DNA of 64,000 nucleotides, taken from assembly GCA_039105265.1 (NCBI GenBank), contig JAPFFF010000004.1, positions 6,553,501-6,617,500 on the forward strand, read 5' to 3'. The notes under the pieces are model-generated. The model had not been told where the DNA came from. It ran no database searches and worked only from the letters and a program-made list of their open reading frames with translations. This DNA is from Tritrichomonas musculus (lineage: Eukaryota; Parabasalia; Tritrichomonadida; Tritrichomonadidae). This document shows positions 51,506 to 62,436 of this stretch, piece by piece. The position numbers and the translations under genes are program-made. Position 1 is the first letter of the stretch. Each line of letters starts with the position of its first letter.

Positions 51506-54500
51506 ATGAAAAACTTTACACATGTTATAGATTTTACGGAATTTAACAGAATGAAAGCAATAAAATCCAAAAGCCATACAGATATAGAAATATACCAGAG
51601 GAATAAATCGAGCTCAAAAATATATATATTTAAAAGATTTAATTATAATTTAAATAATGGAAAAGATCAGAGTGTAATATTTCAGACGTTTTATCAAATT
51701 TGCAATAAAAAATGTCAATATCTACAATCCTACAAATATTTATCGTTGTTTCACAATAAATATTATAAGCCTACATTTATCATGAAATATATTTCTTCAA
51801 CTACTCTAGAATTTTTTTTAAAAGGATCAAATTTAAAAGAAAAATGGGGAATCCGCGATGTAATGCGCTGTTTATTTGCAGTTGCCAAAGGGATATTATT
51901 TTTACATAATGAACTTTCTTATCACGGAAACTTATGTCCTTCGAATATAATCATAGATAGCGTTAATCAATGTTATGTGTGCGATTTCGGACTCTATCCA
52001 ATCAAGAAACTTTTTTACAAGCCAAAAGAAATGTATAACGCTGATTACAAAGATCCGCTCTTACAAGACCAACGTCCAGGGCGAATAAACGATGTCTATT
52101 CCTATGGTGTTTTAACATGCCAGTTGTGTCTTTTATATTTCCGACCAGAAAGTAAAGAATCGCTTCATGAATTCATTACAAAAGTTGATTCAAAAAAATT
52201 TGTCAAATTTCCAACTTTTTTCAAAGAATTGATCTGTGATTGCATGAACATGTCGCCTTTAAAAAGGCCAACATTTCAGCAAATTGTGACTAAATTTCAA
52301 AGGACAAGGGCTGTGATTGATGATATTTCTGTCAGAATTTTGTATCAAGAGTTTGAGAAAGTGGTTTATGTTGTCAATTTGGCGAATTCTGGAGATTCAA
52401 ACGCGCTCAACAAACTCGGCAAAATGTATGAAAAAGGAAAAGTTTTTGGGAAAGATTTAATGAAGGCTTTGGAATGTTATCAAAGAGCTACATTAATCAA
52501 CGTTGAAGGGAAAGTCAACTCTGCAGCTTTTGCAAATTACGGCTCTTTGTTACAAAAAATTTCTGAAGGTAAAAATGAGGACGACATGAGAAAAGGTGCC
52601 GACTTTTTGAGACAGTCTGCTGAGCAAGGAGATTTAAAAGGAATGATGCTGTATGGAATAGCTTTGAAAGATGGAAAAGGCGTTGATGTGGACTTGAGAA
52701 AAGCTGAGGAATATCTGAAAAAAGCAGCAGATTTTAGGCTGTCTTTTGCTCAGCTGAATTACGCACTCTTGCTCGTTGATAATTATCCGGACTCTGATGA
52801 GAAAATTGCTGAAGCTCTGCATTACATTAAGATGGCAATTGATCAGGGAAGCTCCGAAGCTTACTATCATTACGGCCTTTTGCTTCTCTCTGGAAACAGA
52901 ATTCTTCAGAAAAACGTCGAATCAGCGATGGAGAATTTGAAAATAGCCGCCGATTTGGGGAATGAAAAAGCTAAAGCGAAGTATGATGAGTGCTTGAGCG
53001 AGTTGAATAAACAAGCAAACGATGATTCATTGTTGAATCCTGATAAAACTGAAGAAGTGTCAAATATCGAAATTGATGCTGAAGAAAAGCAATCTTTGTT
53101 GACAGCAAAAACGCCAAACAATGAGTCGCCCAAATTAAATGATGACAAATTGAAATCACAAGTAACGGAAAATGACGATGCTACACTAAATCTTCAAATA
53201 AAAGAATCCGAAATTTTAGATCTGGCTTCATCTTCATCATCTAATAAATTAGTGAATGAATCAAAAGGTTCTCAATCATTGTCAACTGGAAGCGATAAAA
53301 AACAAGTTTCAGCAAAATCAGAAGCTGTAAAAGATACTCAGAACAAACAGGCAGTAGCTGATTCACCAGTTGATGTTCCTTTGCCTGGCTCAGAAGATGA
53401 TCAAGATAAAGTCTCTTCTTCTTCTTACTCTGACCTAGAAGATGACGATTCAGATTCAACAGACGAAGAGCATTTGCCAGAGAATCAGAATCAACCAACT
53501 TCTGGTTCTCCATCAATTCCGAGCAGTGTCCAGAAAGATCCAGCCAAAGCAGAAAGCAAAACAACAGAAGAATCTAATCCAAAAGACCAATTCGAATTAC
53601 CAATGATCATCAATGAGTCGCAATCAACACCCGCAGTAGTGAAATCAAATCAAAATCCACAATCTTCACAGGCAACAAAAGAAGGAAATATAAATGGAAA
53701 CCTGGCAAGTGGAATGCAGCTGCAAGCAGCTCCTCAGAACTTAAATCGTCCTTTTCAAGGCATTCAGTATTACGTGCCTGGCTACGTCAACATAGGACAA
53801 GTACATTCAGTGCCTTTAATATTAGCCAATCCATACAACTTATACTATGAATTACAGAAAAACAAGAGTGGAATTATAACACCGCAGATAGTTCAAGCTT
53901 CATATGAAACGCCTTTCTATTCACGTCCAGTTCCTGCACAGATGAATCACATGTTAATTCAGCAAGTTCGCAAGCCTGTTCAGCCAACGCCTGCAGATAA
54001 TCACAATGCAGCTGCTTCATCGAGACCAAATCCTTCAAATAATTCGGCATCAGCTGCAGCATCACCAAGCAACAATAAAACTCCAACTTCATCATCAGCT
54101 GCAGCATTGCCAAGCAACAATAAAACTCCAACTTCATCATCAGCTGCAGCATTGCCAAGCAACAATAAAACCCCAACTTCATCATCAGCTGAAGCATCGC
54201 CAAGCAACAATAAAACTCCAACTTCTTCATCATCAGCTGAGGCATCTCCAAGTAATTATAAAGCTACAACTTCTTCGTCATCAGTTAAGGCATCACCGAG
54301 CAACCGCAAATCAAACACATCAGCTAAAGCAACGCCTTCAAAGAAGTCAAATACAACTTCATCAGCAGCTGAATCTCCAAATAAAACAGTAGTATTTGCA
54401 CCAATAACTCCACAAAGAAACAGAAATGGGCCAATGCATTTATTCGAAGATGTACAAGAGACACCAAGTCCTCAGCAACCCCAAGTTCCCGACAATCCAA

Positions 54501-57500
54501 TTCAGAAGGACTATCTTGACTTGATTATTGAGCGGCGTGCGAAACTTGCCCAAGAAAATCAGAGCAACAAATCAACAAAAGTCTACAACATTGATAGATT
54601 TGATCCAGAGAGGCCTCCATTCACCAAGAACACGCCAGCAAAAGATGTCATTGCGATCTTCAGTCAACTGAAAAACGGGGATCAATATGCGAATCATCTT
54701 TTGTTCAAATATGAAAAGAAGTTCATCGAGACCAAAATAGCCAAAGTTATTTTCAAGTTTGGAAAGCTTTACGATTTGAGAAGCGACGGTGATCCAGACC
54801 AAAACCAATCGAAAGCGATGGAATACTACATAATATCGGCCAATCTAGGATATGCAAAAGCGCAAGGCTATTATGGATCAGCTCTTCAAAGAGGGAAAGA
54901 GATTCCATTGAATGCAGAACTTGGTTTTCAATATCTTGAAAAATCAGCTCTTCAAGGCGATTTGAATGGAATTTCTAATTATGGACTTGCAACTTACATG
55001 GGAGATGGAACTCAAAAGAACGAAGTACTTGGATTAAAGTATCTGAAATATGCTGCCGATGAAGGTTATGTTTTTGCTATGTTGCAGTTTGGCATTTGTA
55101 CTTATGATCTTCCTCTTGGTCATAAATATGTTGAGATGGCAGCTGAAGCCAACTATAAAAAAGCATTCTTTTATTATGGAAACAACTTTCTGACAGGAAA
55201 TGGAACACCTGTAAATTATGAAAAAGCGAAAGAAATCTTTTTGAATCTATATGAAATTCAATATAAAACAAAAGTCTTGGTGAAATTGATTGAATGTGAA
55301 ATTCACATTAATTATAAAGAGGCTCTTCATTACATAAAAATTTTGGCTGATTTGGATGATAAAGATTTCATGGACAAGATTTATGAGGCTCGTTATCAAT
55401 ATGGAATTGAGTTGTATTATGGGAAAAATTTACCTAAAAATGTCTTCGAAGCTGTAAGTTATTTAAAGAAGTCAAATTCTCAATCAAAGTTGAAGAGAGA
55501 ATATCTTGATGTCTACAATTTCCTTCACAATGATTATGCAAATTTCAAGAAAAAAGTGAATTCATTCTTAACACGAAATGGAGGAGCTGCTGATGCTAAT
55601 GAAAGTAAAATTTGTAATGATGCTATGAACGGTGATGTAAACCAAATGTTTGCGGCTGCAGAAATGATTGAAGAAGCAGGTGAATTTAAGATTTCAAATT
55701 ATTTTTATGAAGCTGCAGCTGATGCAAATCATGTCGAGGCTGCTTACCGAATTGGGAAATATTATTTGAATGGATTATTTGGATTGCAAGTGAATGAATC
55801 GAAAGGAAAAAGATACATTCATAAAGCTGCAAGTTTAGGTCATTTAAAGGCAAGATTGACTGTGATTAAATATCAAATGAAATTGGCAATGAATCCTCCG
55901 AAAAACACAAAATTAATAAAAGAATTAAAACTTGAATTGAATGAAATTGCAGCTGGAAATTTCGTCCCTGCAATCATTTATAAAGCTGAGATAATGGCTC
56001 AAAATCATTATAACCAAAAAGCTAGAGTTGAAATTCAAAAAGCGTTGCAGCTAGCTAATGATGATCCAAAAATACTCCTGCAAATTGCAAGGATTTTACT
56101 TAACATTGATGATGATAATTTTGCTGTTAATCTGATTGAATCAAAATGTAAAAATGAGCCAAAATCAGATTATTACTTGGGATGCTACTACTACAAGGCC
56201 AAAGAACTCGCACCAGAAAACTTGGAAAAGGCTGAAATGTACCTCACAAAAGCGGCAGAAAATAAAATAAAAAATTCACAGAGACTTCTTACAACAATCA
56301 AAGTTGAACTGGCACAAAGAAGAGTTCATCTACCAACAAATAATCACTCGAATTCATCAAATCTAGACGAATCATGTGAAAAAACAGACAAAGCAAATCA
56401 TTCAACGCAGCCACAATCTCCGCAGAGTGCAAAACAAAGTCCCAATAAAAAGTCGGCCATTGTAAAGCTCAAAAACAAAAAAGAAACAGTTAATCAGCCA
56501 ACTCAAAAAGGACAACAAAAGACATCCGAACCAGAAGTAGAGAATATTGTGCAGCCTGCTGTTCAAGCAAATGTTGGTGAGAATGGACAAGCTGCTCCAA
56601 TTGATCCAACTGCATTCATTAACTTGAATCTTCCTTCTGAAGAACTTCTCAAAAAAGGCGATGAATTTCGTCAGCAAAACATTCTCTCCGATGCCTTCCA
56701 ATGCTACGAAGCAGTTGCCAAACGAGGCGATCCTTTAGCTTATTTCAAGTGTGCCGAAGTTGTCCCAGATTTTGAGAAAAAGCTTCAGTACTACGAATTT
56801 GCCGTTCTGAACAAAGTTGACGGAGCCTTCACAAGCTGGAGGAAGTGCATTTACGACCACATTATGAATGAGAAAAACAAGCAAGTTATTTCTGATCTTG
56901 CCAGAAGATTCATGAAATTCGAAAACTTTTCAGATGCTTCGATTCTTTTCAACAAAATCAAAGACAGCCAAAACTTCTCGCATTGTTACGAGCACGCGAA
57001 ACAAGAAATTGGCGGCATTCAAGAAGGCCAGCAACAATATGACTTTGGCATTCTTCTTGAGAAGCAAAAAGAGAATGATTTGGCTTTGTTAATGTTTAGG
57101 AAGGCTTATGAAAATGGAATTAAACAAGCCCGGAAAAAAGTGACAGACTTATCAAAGGCAAAATCGTCACCAATCAGGGCAAACTTGAAGGCTTCTTTTG
57201 ACCAAGGCAAAGAAATGTACCTCGGCAGTTCTTCCGAGCAAGAGAAAAGAGAAGCTCTTTCACACCTGATGAAAGCCGTTGAAGGCGAATATCCTGATGC
57301 TTTGTACTTCTACTCAAGAATAATTAAAGACGAAAATCCTCAGAAATCGCTGAAATATCGAAACTTGGCAATCGAAAAAGGATGTCAGGAAGCCATCCAA
57401 GATTACGGGAAAGAATTGGAGGATGATGGCAGAACAAATCAGGCTGTCGAACTCTATAAATCTGCAGCAGATAAAGGATTGTTGGTCGGTTACAGAGAGT

Positions 57501-57871
57501 ACGCAAGATGCCTCATTAATGGCGATGAATTCGACTCGGCAAAGAATTGCCTCCAAAATGCAGCGAAGCTCGGAAATGCAAACGATCAGCTCGCTTATGC
57601 AAAATTTTTGGATGAATATTCTTATGAAAACTCAAATGATGAAAAGGCTTCTTATTACAAAAAATCAGCTCAGCAAGGCTGCCCTGAGGCTTTCTTTTAT
57701 TATGCTGAATGTCTGTGCAACGGAGTCGGAGTTAAAAAGGATTTGAAAGAGGCGAAAAAGTACTACACTTTGTCTTTTCAAAAGGACCCTCAATCACCAA
57801 CTCATTATAAATTGAAGCAATTGATTGATCAAAATTTGATTGATTACGATGAATCAAATGATGATGAATGA
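51506..57871 (+). CDS. Large pseudokinase protein with several Sel1 blocks
   Basis: A 2,121-residue intact frame. Residues 1-270 form a kinase-like domain with HGNLCPSN at 140-147 (Asn for the catalytic Asp) and an intact CDFGLYPIK. Sel1 repeats follow at about 290-505. A long low-complexity region of about 510-1010 contains five tandem units of the type ASPSNNKTPTSSSA. More Sel1 blocks lie at about 1050-1230, 1330-1600 and 1810-2110, some quite diverged, with a Gln/Ser/Lys linker near 1620-1740. It has no signal peptide or membrane segment. It shares its domain order with the neighbour at 48148-50166, so the two are probably old paralogues. A cytoplasmic scaffold role is inferred. The stop is TGA, unlike the TAAA of most neighbours. 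Confidence 0.85.
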   Translation: MKNFTHVIDFTEFNRMKAIKSKSHTDIEIYQRNKSSSKIYIFKRFNYNLNNGKDQSVIFQTFYQICNKKCQYLQSYKYLSLFHNKYYKPTFIMKYISSTTLEFFLKGSNLKEKWGIRDVMRCLFAVAKGILFLHNELSYHGNLCPSNIIIDSVNQCYVCDFGLYPIKKLFYKPKEMYNADYKDPLLQDQRPGRINDVYSYGVLTCQLCLLYFRPESKESLHEFITKVDSKKFVKFPTFFKELICDCMNMSPLKRPTFQQIVTKFQRTRAVIDDISVRILYQEFEKVVYVVNLANSGDSNALNKLGKMYEKGKVFGKDLMKALECYQRATLINVEGKVNSAAFANYGSLLQKISEGKNEDDMRKGADFLRQSAEQGDLKGMMLYGIALKDGKGVDVDLRKAEEYLKKAADFRLSFAQLNYALLLVDNYPDSDEKIAEALHYIKMAIDQGSSEAYYHYGLLLLSGNRILQKNVESAMENLKIAADLGNEKAKAKYDECLSELNKQANDDSLLNPDKTEEVSNIEIDAEEKQSLLTAKTPNNESPKLNDDKLKSQVTENDDATLNLQIKESEILDLASSSSSNKLVNESKGSQSLSTGSDKKQVSAKSEAVKDTQNKQAVADSPVDVPLPGSEDDQDKVSSSSYSDLEDDDSDSTDEEHLPENQNQPTSGSPSIPSSVQKDPAKAESKTTEESNPKDQFELPMIINESQSTPAVVKSNQNPQSSQATKEGNINGNLASGMQLQAAPQNLNRPFQGIQYYVPGYVNIGQVHSVPLILANPYNLYYELQKNKSGIITPQIVQASYETPFYSRPVPAQMNHMLIQQVRKPVQPTPADNHNAAASSRPNPSNNSASAAASPSNNKTPTSSSAAALPSNNKTPTSSSAAALPSNNKTPTSSSAEASPSNNKTPTSSSSAEASPSNYKATTSSSSVKASPSNRKSNTSAKATPSKKSNTTSSAAESPNKTVVFAPITPQRNRNGPMHLFEDVQETPSPQQPQVPDNPIQKDYLDLIIERRAKLAQENQSNKSTKVYNIDRFDPERPPFTKNTPAKDVIAIFSQLKNGDQYANHLLFKYEKKFIETKIAKVIFKFGKLYDLRSDGDPDQNQSKAMEYYIISANLGYAKAQGYYGSALQRGKEIPLNAELGFQYLEKSALQGDLNGISNYGLATYMGDGTQKNEVLGLKYLKYAADEGYVFAMLQFGICTYDLPLGHKYVEMAAEANYKKAFFYYGNNFLTGNGTPVNYEKAKEIFLNLYEIQYKTKVLVKLIECEIHINYKEALHYIKILADLDDKDFMDKIYEARYQYGIELYYGKNLPKNVFEAVSYLKKSNSQSKLKREYLDVYNFLHNDYANFKKKVNSFLTRNGGAADANESKICNDAMNGDVNQMFAAAEMIEEAGEFKISNYFYEAAADANHVEAAYRIGKYYLNGLFGLQVNESKGKRYIHKAASLGHLKARLTVIKYQMKLAMNPPKNTKLIKELKLELNEIAAGNFVPAIIYKAEIMAQNHYNQKARVEIQKALQLANDDPKILLQIARILLNIDDDNFAVNLIESKCKNEPKSDYYLGCYYYKAKELAPENLEKAEMYLTKAAENKIKNSQRLLTTIKVELAQRRVHLPTNNHSNSSNLDESCEKTDKANHSTQPQSPQSAKQSPNKKSAIVKLKNKKETVNQPTQKGQQKTSEPEVENIVQPAVQANVGENGQAAPIDPTAFINLNLPSEELLKKGDEFRQQNILSDAFQCYEAVAKRGDPLAYFKCAEVVPDFEKKLQYYEFAVLNKVDGAFTSWRKCIYDHIMNEKNKQVISDLARRFMKFENFSDASILFNKIKDSQNFSHCYEHAKQEIGGIQEGQQQYDFGILLEKQKENDLALLMFRKAYENGIKQARKKVTDLSKAKSSPIRANLKASFDQGKEMYLGSSSEQEKREALSHLMKAVEGEYPDALYFYSRIIKDENPQKSLKYRNLAIEKGCQEAIQDYGKELEDDGRTNQAVELYKSAADKGLLVGYREYARCLINGDEFDSAKNCLQNAAKLGNANDQLAYAKFLDEYSYENSNDEKASYYKKSAQQGCPEAFFYYAECLCNGVGVKKDLKEAKKYYTLSFQKDPQSPTHYKLKQLIDQNLIDYDESNDDE

Positions 57872-59502
57872 AATCGATCAAATAATTGATAGATTCCAAA
57901 ATGCAGATTTTTTGGAAAATTTTCATTCAATTTTTTTTCAATTGAAAAAAGTACAAAATTTTGGAAAATCGCATTCAATTTTTTTTCCCCAACGGTTTAA
58001 TAGAAAATGGTATGAGGATAAAAAAAAATAAAAAAGTTATTTAAAAACCTGATTATTTTTATTAAAACTTTAAAATTACCGAATAGTGTTCGGATAAACT
58101 TAATTATCAGAATAGTATAAATTTGTTCATTTTTGTCTGATAAATGATAGAGCTAGTATTAATAAAAGTATTCCGCCATGAAAATAGAGTAAAACTAAAA
58201 AGGATTCCATCAATATTAAGGGTAAAAAAGGAAATATGCATAGTGAAAAACTTTAATATAAGCAGAATACATGGATCAAATGCATTAATGCCATCATTAA
58301 AATCATACTCGTAAACATTTTTTGGCATATAAGTAAGGAAAATGTTATATAAAAAGTTGAAATATTCTTAAGTCTATAAAAAAAACGTAAAATCCTAGAT
58401 CGTTATTACTTATGACTTATGGGAAAAAAGGCTTGTCTTTATAGTTGCTTGGTAAGCCGAAGAGTGATTAATATTCGCCAAAGAAAACAAATATGAGTGT
58501 GGCCACAACCGTAAAAATAAAATTAAAATATTTGACCTTAACGTTTTTTCTAAAAAATCTGCATTTGAAGATCTATCAAATAATTAAATTTTAACATATG
58601 TTTTCTTTATTAAAGATAAAAATATAATTTTATTTATTTTATTTTATTTTTATATCTGTAGAATGAATGAAACTTCTGAATTTGTGCCATATGAATCAAA
58701 ATTGATATTCTTGTGAAAAAAAAACTAATATTGATCTTTAACATTTTCAAAAAAAGTTTAATATGCAGGAAGAATTCAGTTACATTTTATAATTCTTTTT
58801 ATTGAGATAATTGCAGTATGAATTTTTGGATACTATTTTTTTTTTTTTTTTTAATATTCAACATTAGTATATTTCTTATTGATTTAGTTCACATTATATA
58901 TTTATAAGGTTTGTAAATATATTCCAAAATGAAATTAAAATACGGATAAATCTATCGTTCCGTAAAAATAGCAGCAGAGCCAATTTTTTTTTATAAAAAA
59001 CAAGTTATAAATAACAAAAATGCATAAAAACATAAAAATATAAAAAGATTTAAATGTTTTATTATATGCAAATAGTATAAATGATGGTAAAATTGAAATA
59101 GGCTATAATTATGATTTTAAACAGATATTTGTGGTTATTTAGGGATTAGAGATAAAATACTTTCATCATCATATCAATCTAGTCTTATTGTTGTTATTTA
59201 TAGCAAATATATCCTTTTATGATGCTTGTGTTTGCTTATAAGTTGTAAGGAAAGGCCGCTTATCGATTTCTTGGTTAATCCTTTTAAAATACTTTTTATT
59301 AATAATTATCATATAAATATATGTAAAATTTTATAATAAATATAAATAAATGTAAAAAATAGTATTTTTAACTATATTTGTAAGAGATATTTTGATTTTG
59401 AATATCTGAAAAATATCGTATCAGCTTTTTCAAAATACGATAAAAATTGAATGATTCTAATTGAATCATTATTAGTTTCAATACTTATTTGAAAAAAATT
59501 CT
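57872..59502. other. Gene-free AT-rich stretch
   Basis: It contains a local direct repeat of CATTCAATTTTTTTTC at about 57922 and 57972. A 73-codon minus frame at 58107-58328 is hydrophobic and might be a decayed membrane protein piece, but nothing is recognised. Confidence 0.4.
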
Positions 59503-59510
59503 TCACTTTA
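59503..59510 (+). promoter_or_regulatory. Initiator element of the OYE-family gene
   Basis: TCACTTTA ten bases before the ATG, a good match to the trichomonad initiator. Confidence 0.6.
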
Positions 59511-59520
59511 TTTTTGTAAA

Positions 59521-60504
59521 ATGTCAATCGCATTCTCTCCATTTAAAATAAGGAACTTAGAATTATGTAACCATTTCATGCGCTCATCAACCAACGAACA
59601 AAAATCAGATGACGAAGGACATCCAACTCAAGAAATCAAAGATATGATAATCAAACTTTCAGAAGGTCACATTGGACTCATCGTTACTGGTTTTATGTAT
59701 GTCAATCCAAAAGGAAAAGCAACAGAGAATCAAGCAGGCATGTATTCAGAAGAACTTGCCAAAGAATGGATATCGACAGTTGAAAAAGTTCATCAAAACG
59801 GATCAAAAATATTAGTTCAGCTCACCCACGGAGGACCTGGTGTTGTTCCACCATTAGAGCCTGTTTCAGCTGGTGAGCGAGGACGCAAATTAACAATTGA
59901 AGAAATTAAAGAAATCGAAGGCTGGTTCATTCAAGCTGCAAAATATTGTGAAGAAGCCAGATTTGATGGAATTCAATTGGGCGCTGGTCATGGATATCTC
60001 CTTTCAACATTCTTATCTCCAATCACAAACAAAAGAACAGACGAATACGGAGGCAGTGACGAAAACAATGTTCGAATGGTATCAAATATTGCTCAAGGAA
60101 TTCGAAAAGTTACAAATCCTAATTTTGTAATTGGAATTAAACTCAACGGTACAGATCGTGCTGAAGGAGGAGTCACCCCAGAAATTGCTTCAAGATACGT
60201 TACTTTACTTAAGGATAAATTTGATTTCTTTGAAATTTCATCAGGCTTCGGTGTTGCTAAGCACGTAATTCAGGATGTCGAGAAATCAGAGGCTAAGCAG
60301 GCAAGACCAAGCCGTGGCGAAGGTTACAATATTGAAGCTGCTGCATTGATCAAAAAGAATAACCCAGATGTCATTATTACCGGTGTTGGTGGTGTGAGAA
60401 CAAAAGTTTTCATTGATGAAGTCTTGAAATCTAAAAAAGTTGATTATATTTCAATGGCTCGTCCATTCCTCGAAGATCCATTCTACTTAAATAAACTTCA
60501 ATAA
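59521..60504 (+). CDS. NADH:flavin oxidoreductase, Old Yellow Enzyme family
   Basis: A 327-residue intact frame covering a complete single-domain FMN barrel. Family landmarks are SPFKIRNLELCNHFMRSS at the start, ILVQLTHGG, FDGIQLGAGHGYLLSTFLSP, NKRTDEYGGS, and the phosphate-binding VIITGVGGVRT with ISMARPFLEDP near the end. Such enzymes reduce activated alkenes or similar electrophiles with NAD(P)H in the cytosol. The ligand-binding pair usually written HxxH or HxxN reads G154-x-x-H157 here, so the first His is missing. This could shift substrate range. Single-domain OYEs are mostly bacterial, so lateral transfer into the trichomonad is plausible (inference). Its codon use resembles its neighbours. 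The stop is TAAA. Confidence 0.9.
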   Translation: MSIAFSPFKIRNLELCNHFMRSSTNEQKSDDEGHPTQEIKDMIIKLSEGHIGLIVTGFMYVNPKGKATENQAGMYSEELAKEWISTVEKVHQNGSKILVQLTHGGPGVVPPLEPVSAGERGRKLTIEEIKEIEGWFIQAAKYCEEARFDGIQLGAGHGYLLSTFLSPITNKRTDEYGGSDENNVRMVSNIAQGIRKVTNPNFVIGIKLNGTDRAEGGVTPEIASRYVTLLKDKFDFFEISSGFGVAKHVIQDVEKSEAKQARPSRGEGYNIEAAALIKKNNPDVIITGVGGVRTKVFIDEVLKSKKVDYISMARPFLEDPFYLNKLQ

Positions 60505-61276
60505 ATAGATTAGTTAAAAATAAAAAATTAATTTTGTTTTACTTTTATTATTTAACATTTTTGTAAGTGATTTGCAACCATTTTCTTCAATTATTTGAAT
60601 AGATTCTGTAACTTGCACTATATTTAATTGACAAAACAGAAGAAGCAATTTCATATTGTATAATTGAAGTACAATCTTTAAAAAGATATTCATTATGTTT
60701 AAATAAAGATAAAGATGGTGAAGTGAAGTGCAACCTTCAAAACGATTTCTTCGAATTGATAAGGCTTCTCATGGGGCACTTATACTTTTAATGATGTGCA
60801 ATTCTTAAGAGAATATTCACTTAGTATTGTCAACGAAGAAAGAAAATATTATTTCTTCAAGCAATGAACACACTTCAAAAAAATTGATCGTCAAATGTGT
60901 CTAGCGAAGTTAAAACTGGAAAACTTATCTCTTTATGTGAAGAGCAATTCATAAAAACAGATTCATCAATTACTGCTACTGAAGAAACAATTGTAACATT
61001 TGTTAAACTTAAACAATTTTTAATCCATCAAATGTGTAAGTGCATTTGAAAAGTGCAAAGAATTGACAAAAGATGAAAATGGACGGAATCCTAGTTTTAG
61101 TAAAAATAGAATCAAGCGCATTTGAAAGAAATTTGCATCAAATCACAAGTTTTTAACATTTGTAGACGTGCTTCTCAACAGATTCGAATTTACAACAAAA
61201 AATATAAAAAAAAAAAAATTAATTCAATTTTTTTTAATTATTTTCAATTGTTAATAGTAATCGAATTGTTGTTTTT
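60505..61276. other. Gene-free stretch, possibly decayed coding DNA
   Basis: Plus-strand words scattered over frames (TATEETIVTFVKLKQFL near 60980, SAFEKCKELTKDENG-like near 61040-61085) recall BspA/LRR genes. No frame holds for 60 codons. It is perhaps an old LRR relic; otherwise nothing is seen. Confidence 0.35.
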
Positions 61277-62410
61277 TTAAAGAGCAGGATTCTTCACAAA
61301 TCCTTCGAAAAGAATAGTTTTAGTTTGAGAATTTCTGAGCAAATACATAAACGGATGATCAGCGAAAACTTTTGGTACAGGTGGAGGATTCAAACAGCAA
61401 CCGCAAGCCATCACTATTGCAGTGGCTGCTGCAGCTTCAGTTCCCTTTTCATCCAAGATAATTTTGGCTTTTTGAATGATTTTGCTCACAAAATATAAAA
61501 TGTTTGGATCTGCACATTCGGCAGCATCGGTGAAGGCCTTTTTCATTCCAAGAGATTCAAAGACTTCGTTCAGTAAAATTTTCGTCTCAAAAGTGAATTT
61601 TGGCAGCTTAACGTCCACTTTTGTATTTGACATTTTTGAAAGTAGATCATTATTTAACATTTCGTAGGTCAATTTCGTTAATTTGGCATATCCTTCTTTT
61701 GTATTGTCTTTAGGTAGGATAATGGTGAAATCATATTGACCTTTGAGGTATGGAATGGAAACAACTTGAAAATCTGCGTTTTCGATATAGGGTAATCGCC
61801 TTTCATATGAACTAAGCATTGTTGTGTGTATTTTTGTGCCGTTTAAAAGCGTAAAATTCAAAGATTGTGGGTTTCTTGATTCGGGTGTAATATCGAATGG
61901 TTTCTCCCATGCACTTTTGAAGTATATGGCATTTAATAATACAATGGCGGTATCTGGACCAACATCAGATGGATTTAAAAGGTTTGGAATCATCCCATGC
62001 GTTGTCGTATTAACTTCATTATTAATTCGATCACAGCCTGGCTGTGGAAAACCAGTTTTTTCTATAGGAATGCCTAATATTTTTTCATTTGGAGAAAATG
62101 TGGATGGATCAAAGTTAAGTGTTTCATTGGCCCAGATACGATTTGATGAAGAAACTTTATCTGACTTTTCTTTTTCAATTAATGAGCGAAGTTCTTGTAG
62201 AACTGCATCAACTTGCATATTTTGGTCATGAATTTGAAGTGCTTTAAGAATTTCTGCTCTGGTTTCATTTTTAAAGAGTGAATTAGACATTGTTACACAA
62301 ACAAATGCTGAGTATGGAGAAAAAACAGTATTTTCGGTATCATTTGCTGGATTAGTTCTTTGTAATGTTTGAATACCAAATTTATTGAGCGAATCAACTA
62401 GATTAGACAT
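61277..62410 (-). CDS. Inhibitory-type serpin, intracellular
   Basis: 377 residues from the ATG at 62410. A longer upstream frame exists, but it covers the promoter repeats, and MSNLVDSLNKFGIQ is a standard serpin start. The fold signature includes NTVFSPYSAFVC, NAIYFKSAWEKPF and the terminal HPFMYLLRNSQTKTILFEG. The reactive loop hinge is GTEAAAATAIVMACG (323-337), with small residues at P12-P9 as in inhibitory serpins. By family spacing P1 falls on Gly337, inside the odd run CGCC at 336-339. There is no signal peptide, so it is probably cytoplasmic. A Cys-rich, non-basic loop suggests a target other than trypsin-like enzymes, perhaps cysteine proteases (inference). The neighbour on the same strand is a dead papain-like protease gene. 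Confidence 0.92.
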   Translation of the reverse strand: MSNLVDSLNKFGIQTLQRTNPANDTENTVFSPYSAFVCVTMSNSLFKNETRAEILKALQIHDQNMQVDAVLQELRSLIEKEKSDKVSSSNRIWANETLNFDPSTFSPNEKILGIPIEKTGFPQPGCDRINNEVNTTTHGMIPNLLNPSDVGPDTAIVLLNAIYFKSAWEKPFDITPESRNPQSLNFTLLNGTKIHTTMLSSYERRLPYIENADFQVVSIPYLKGQYDFTIILPKDNTKEGYAKLTKLTYEMLNNDLLSKMSNTKVDVKLPKFTFETKILLNEVFESLGMKKAFTDAAECADPNILYFVSKIIQKAKIILDEKGTEAAAATAIVMACGCCLNPPPVPKVFADHPFMYLLRNSQTKTILFEGFVKNPAL

Positions 62411-62436
62411 AAAAAATATAAAAAATTGAATATTTA

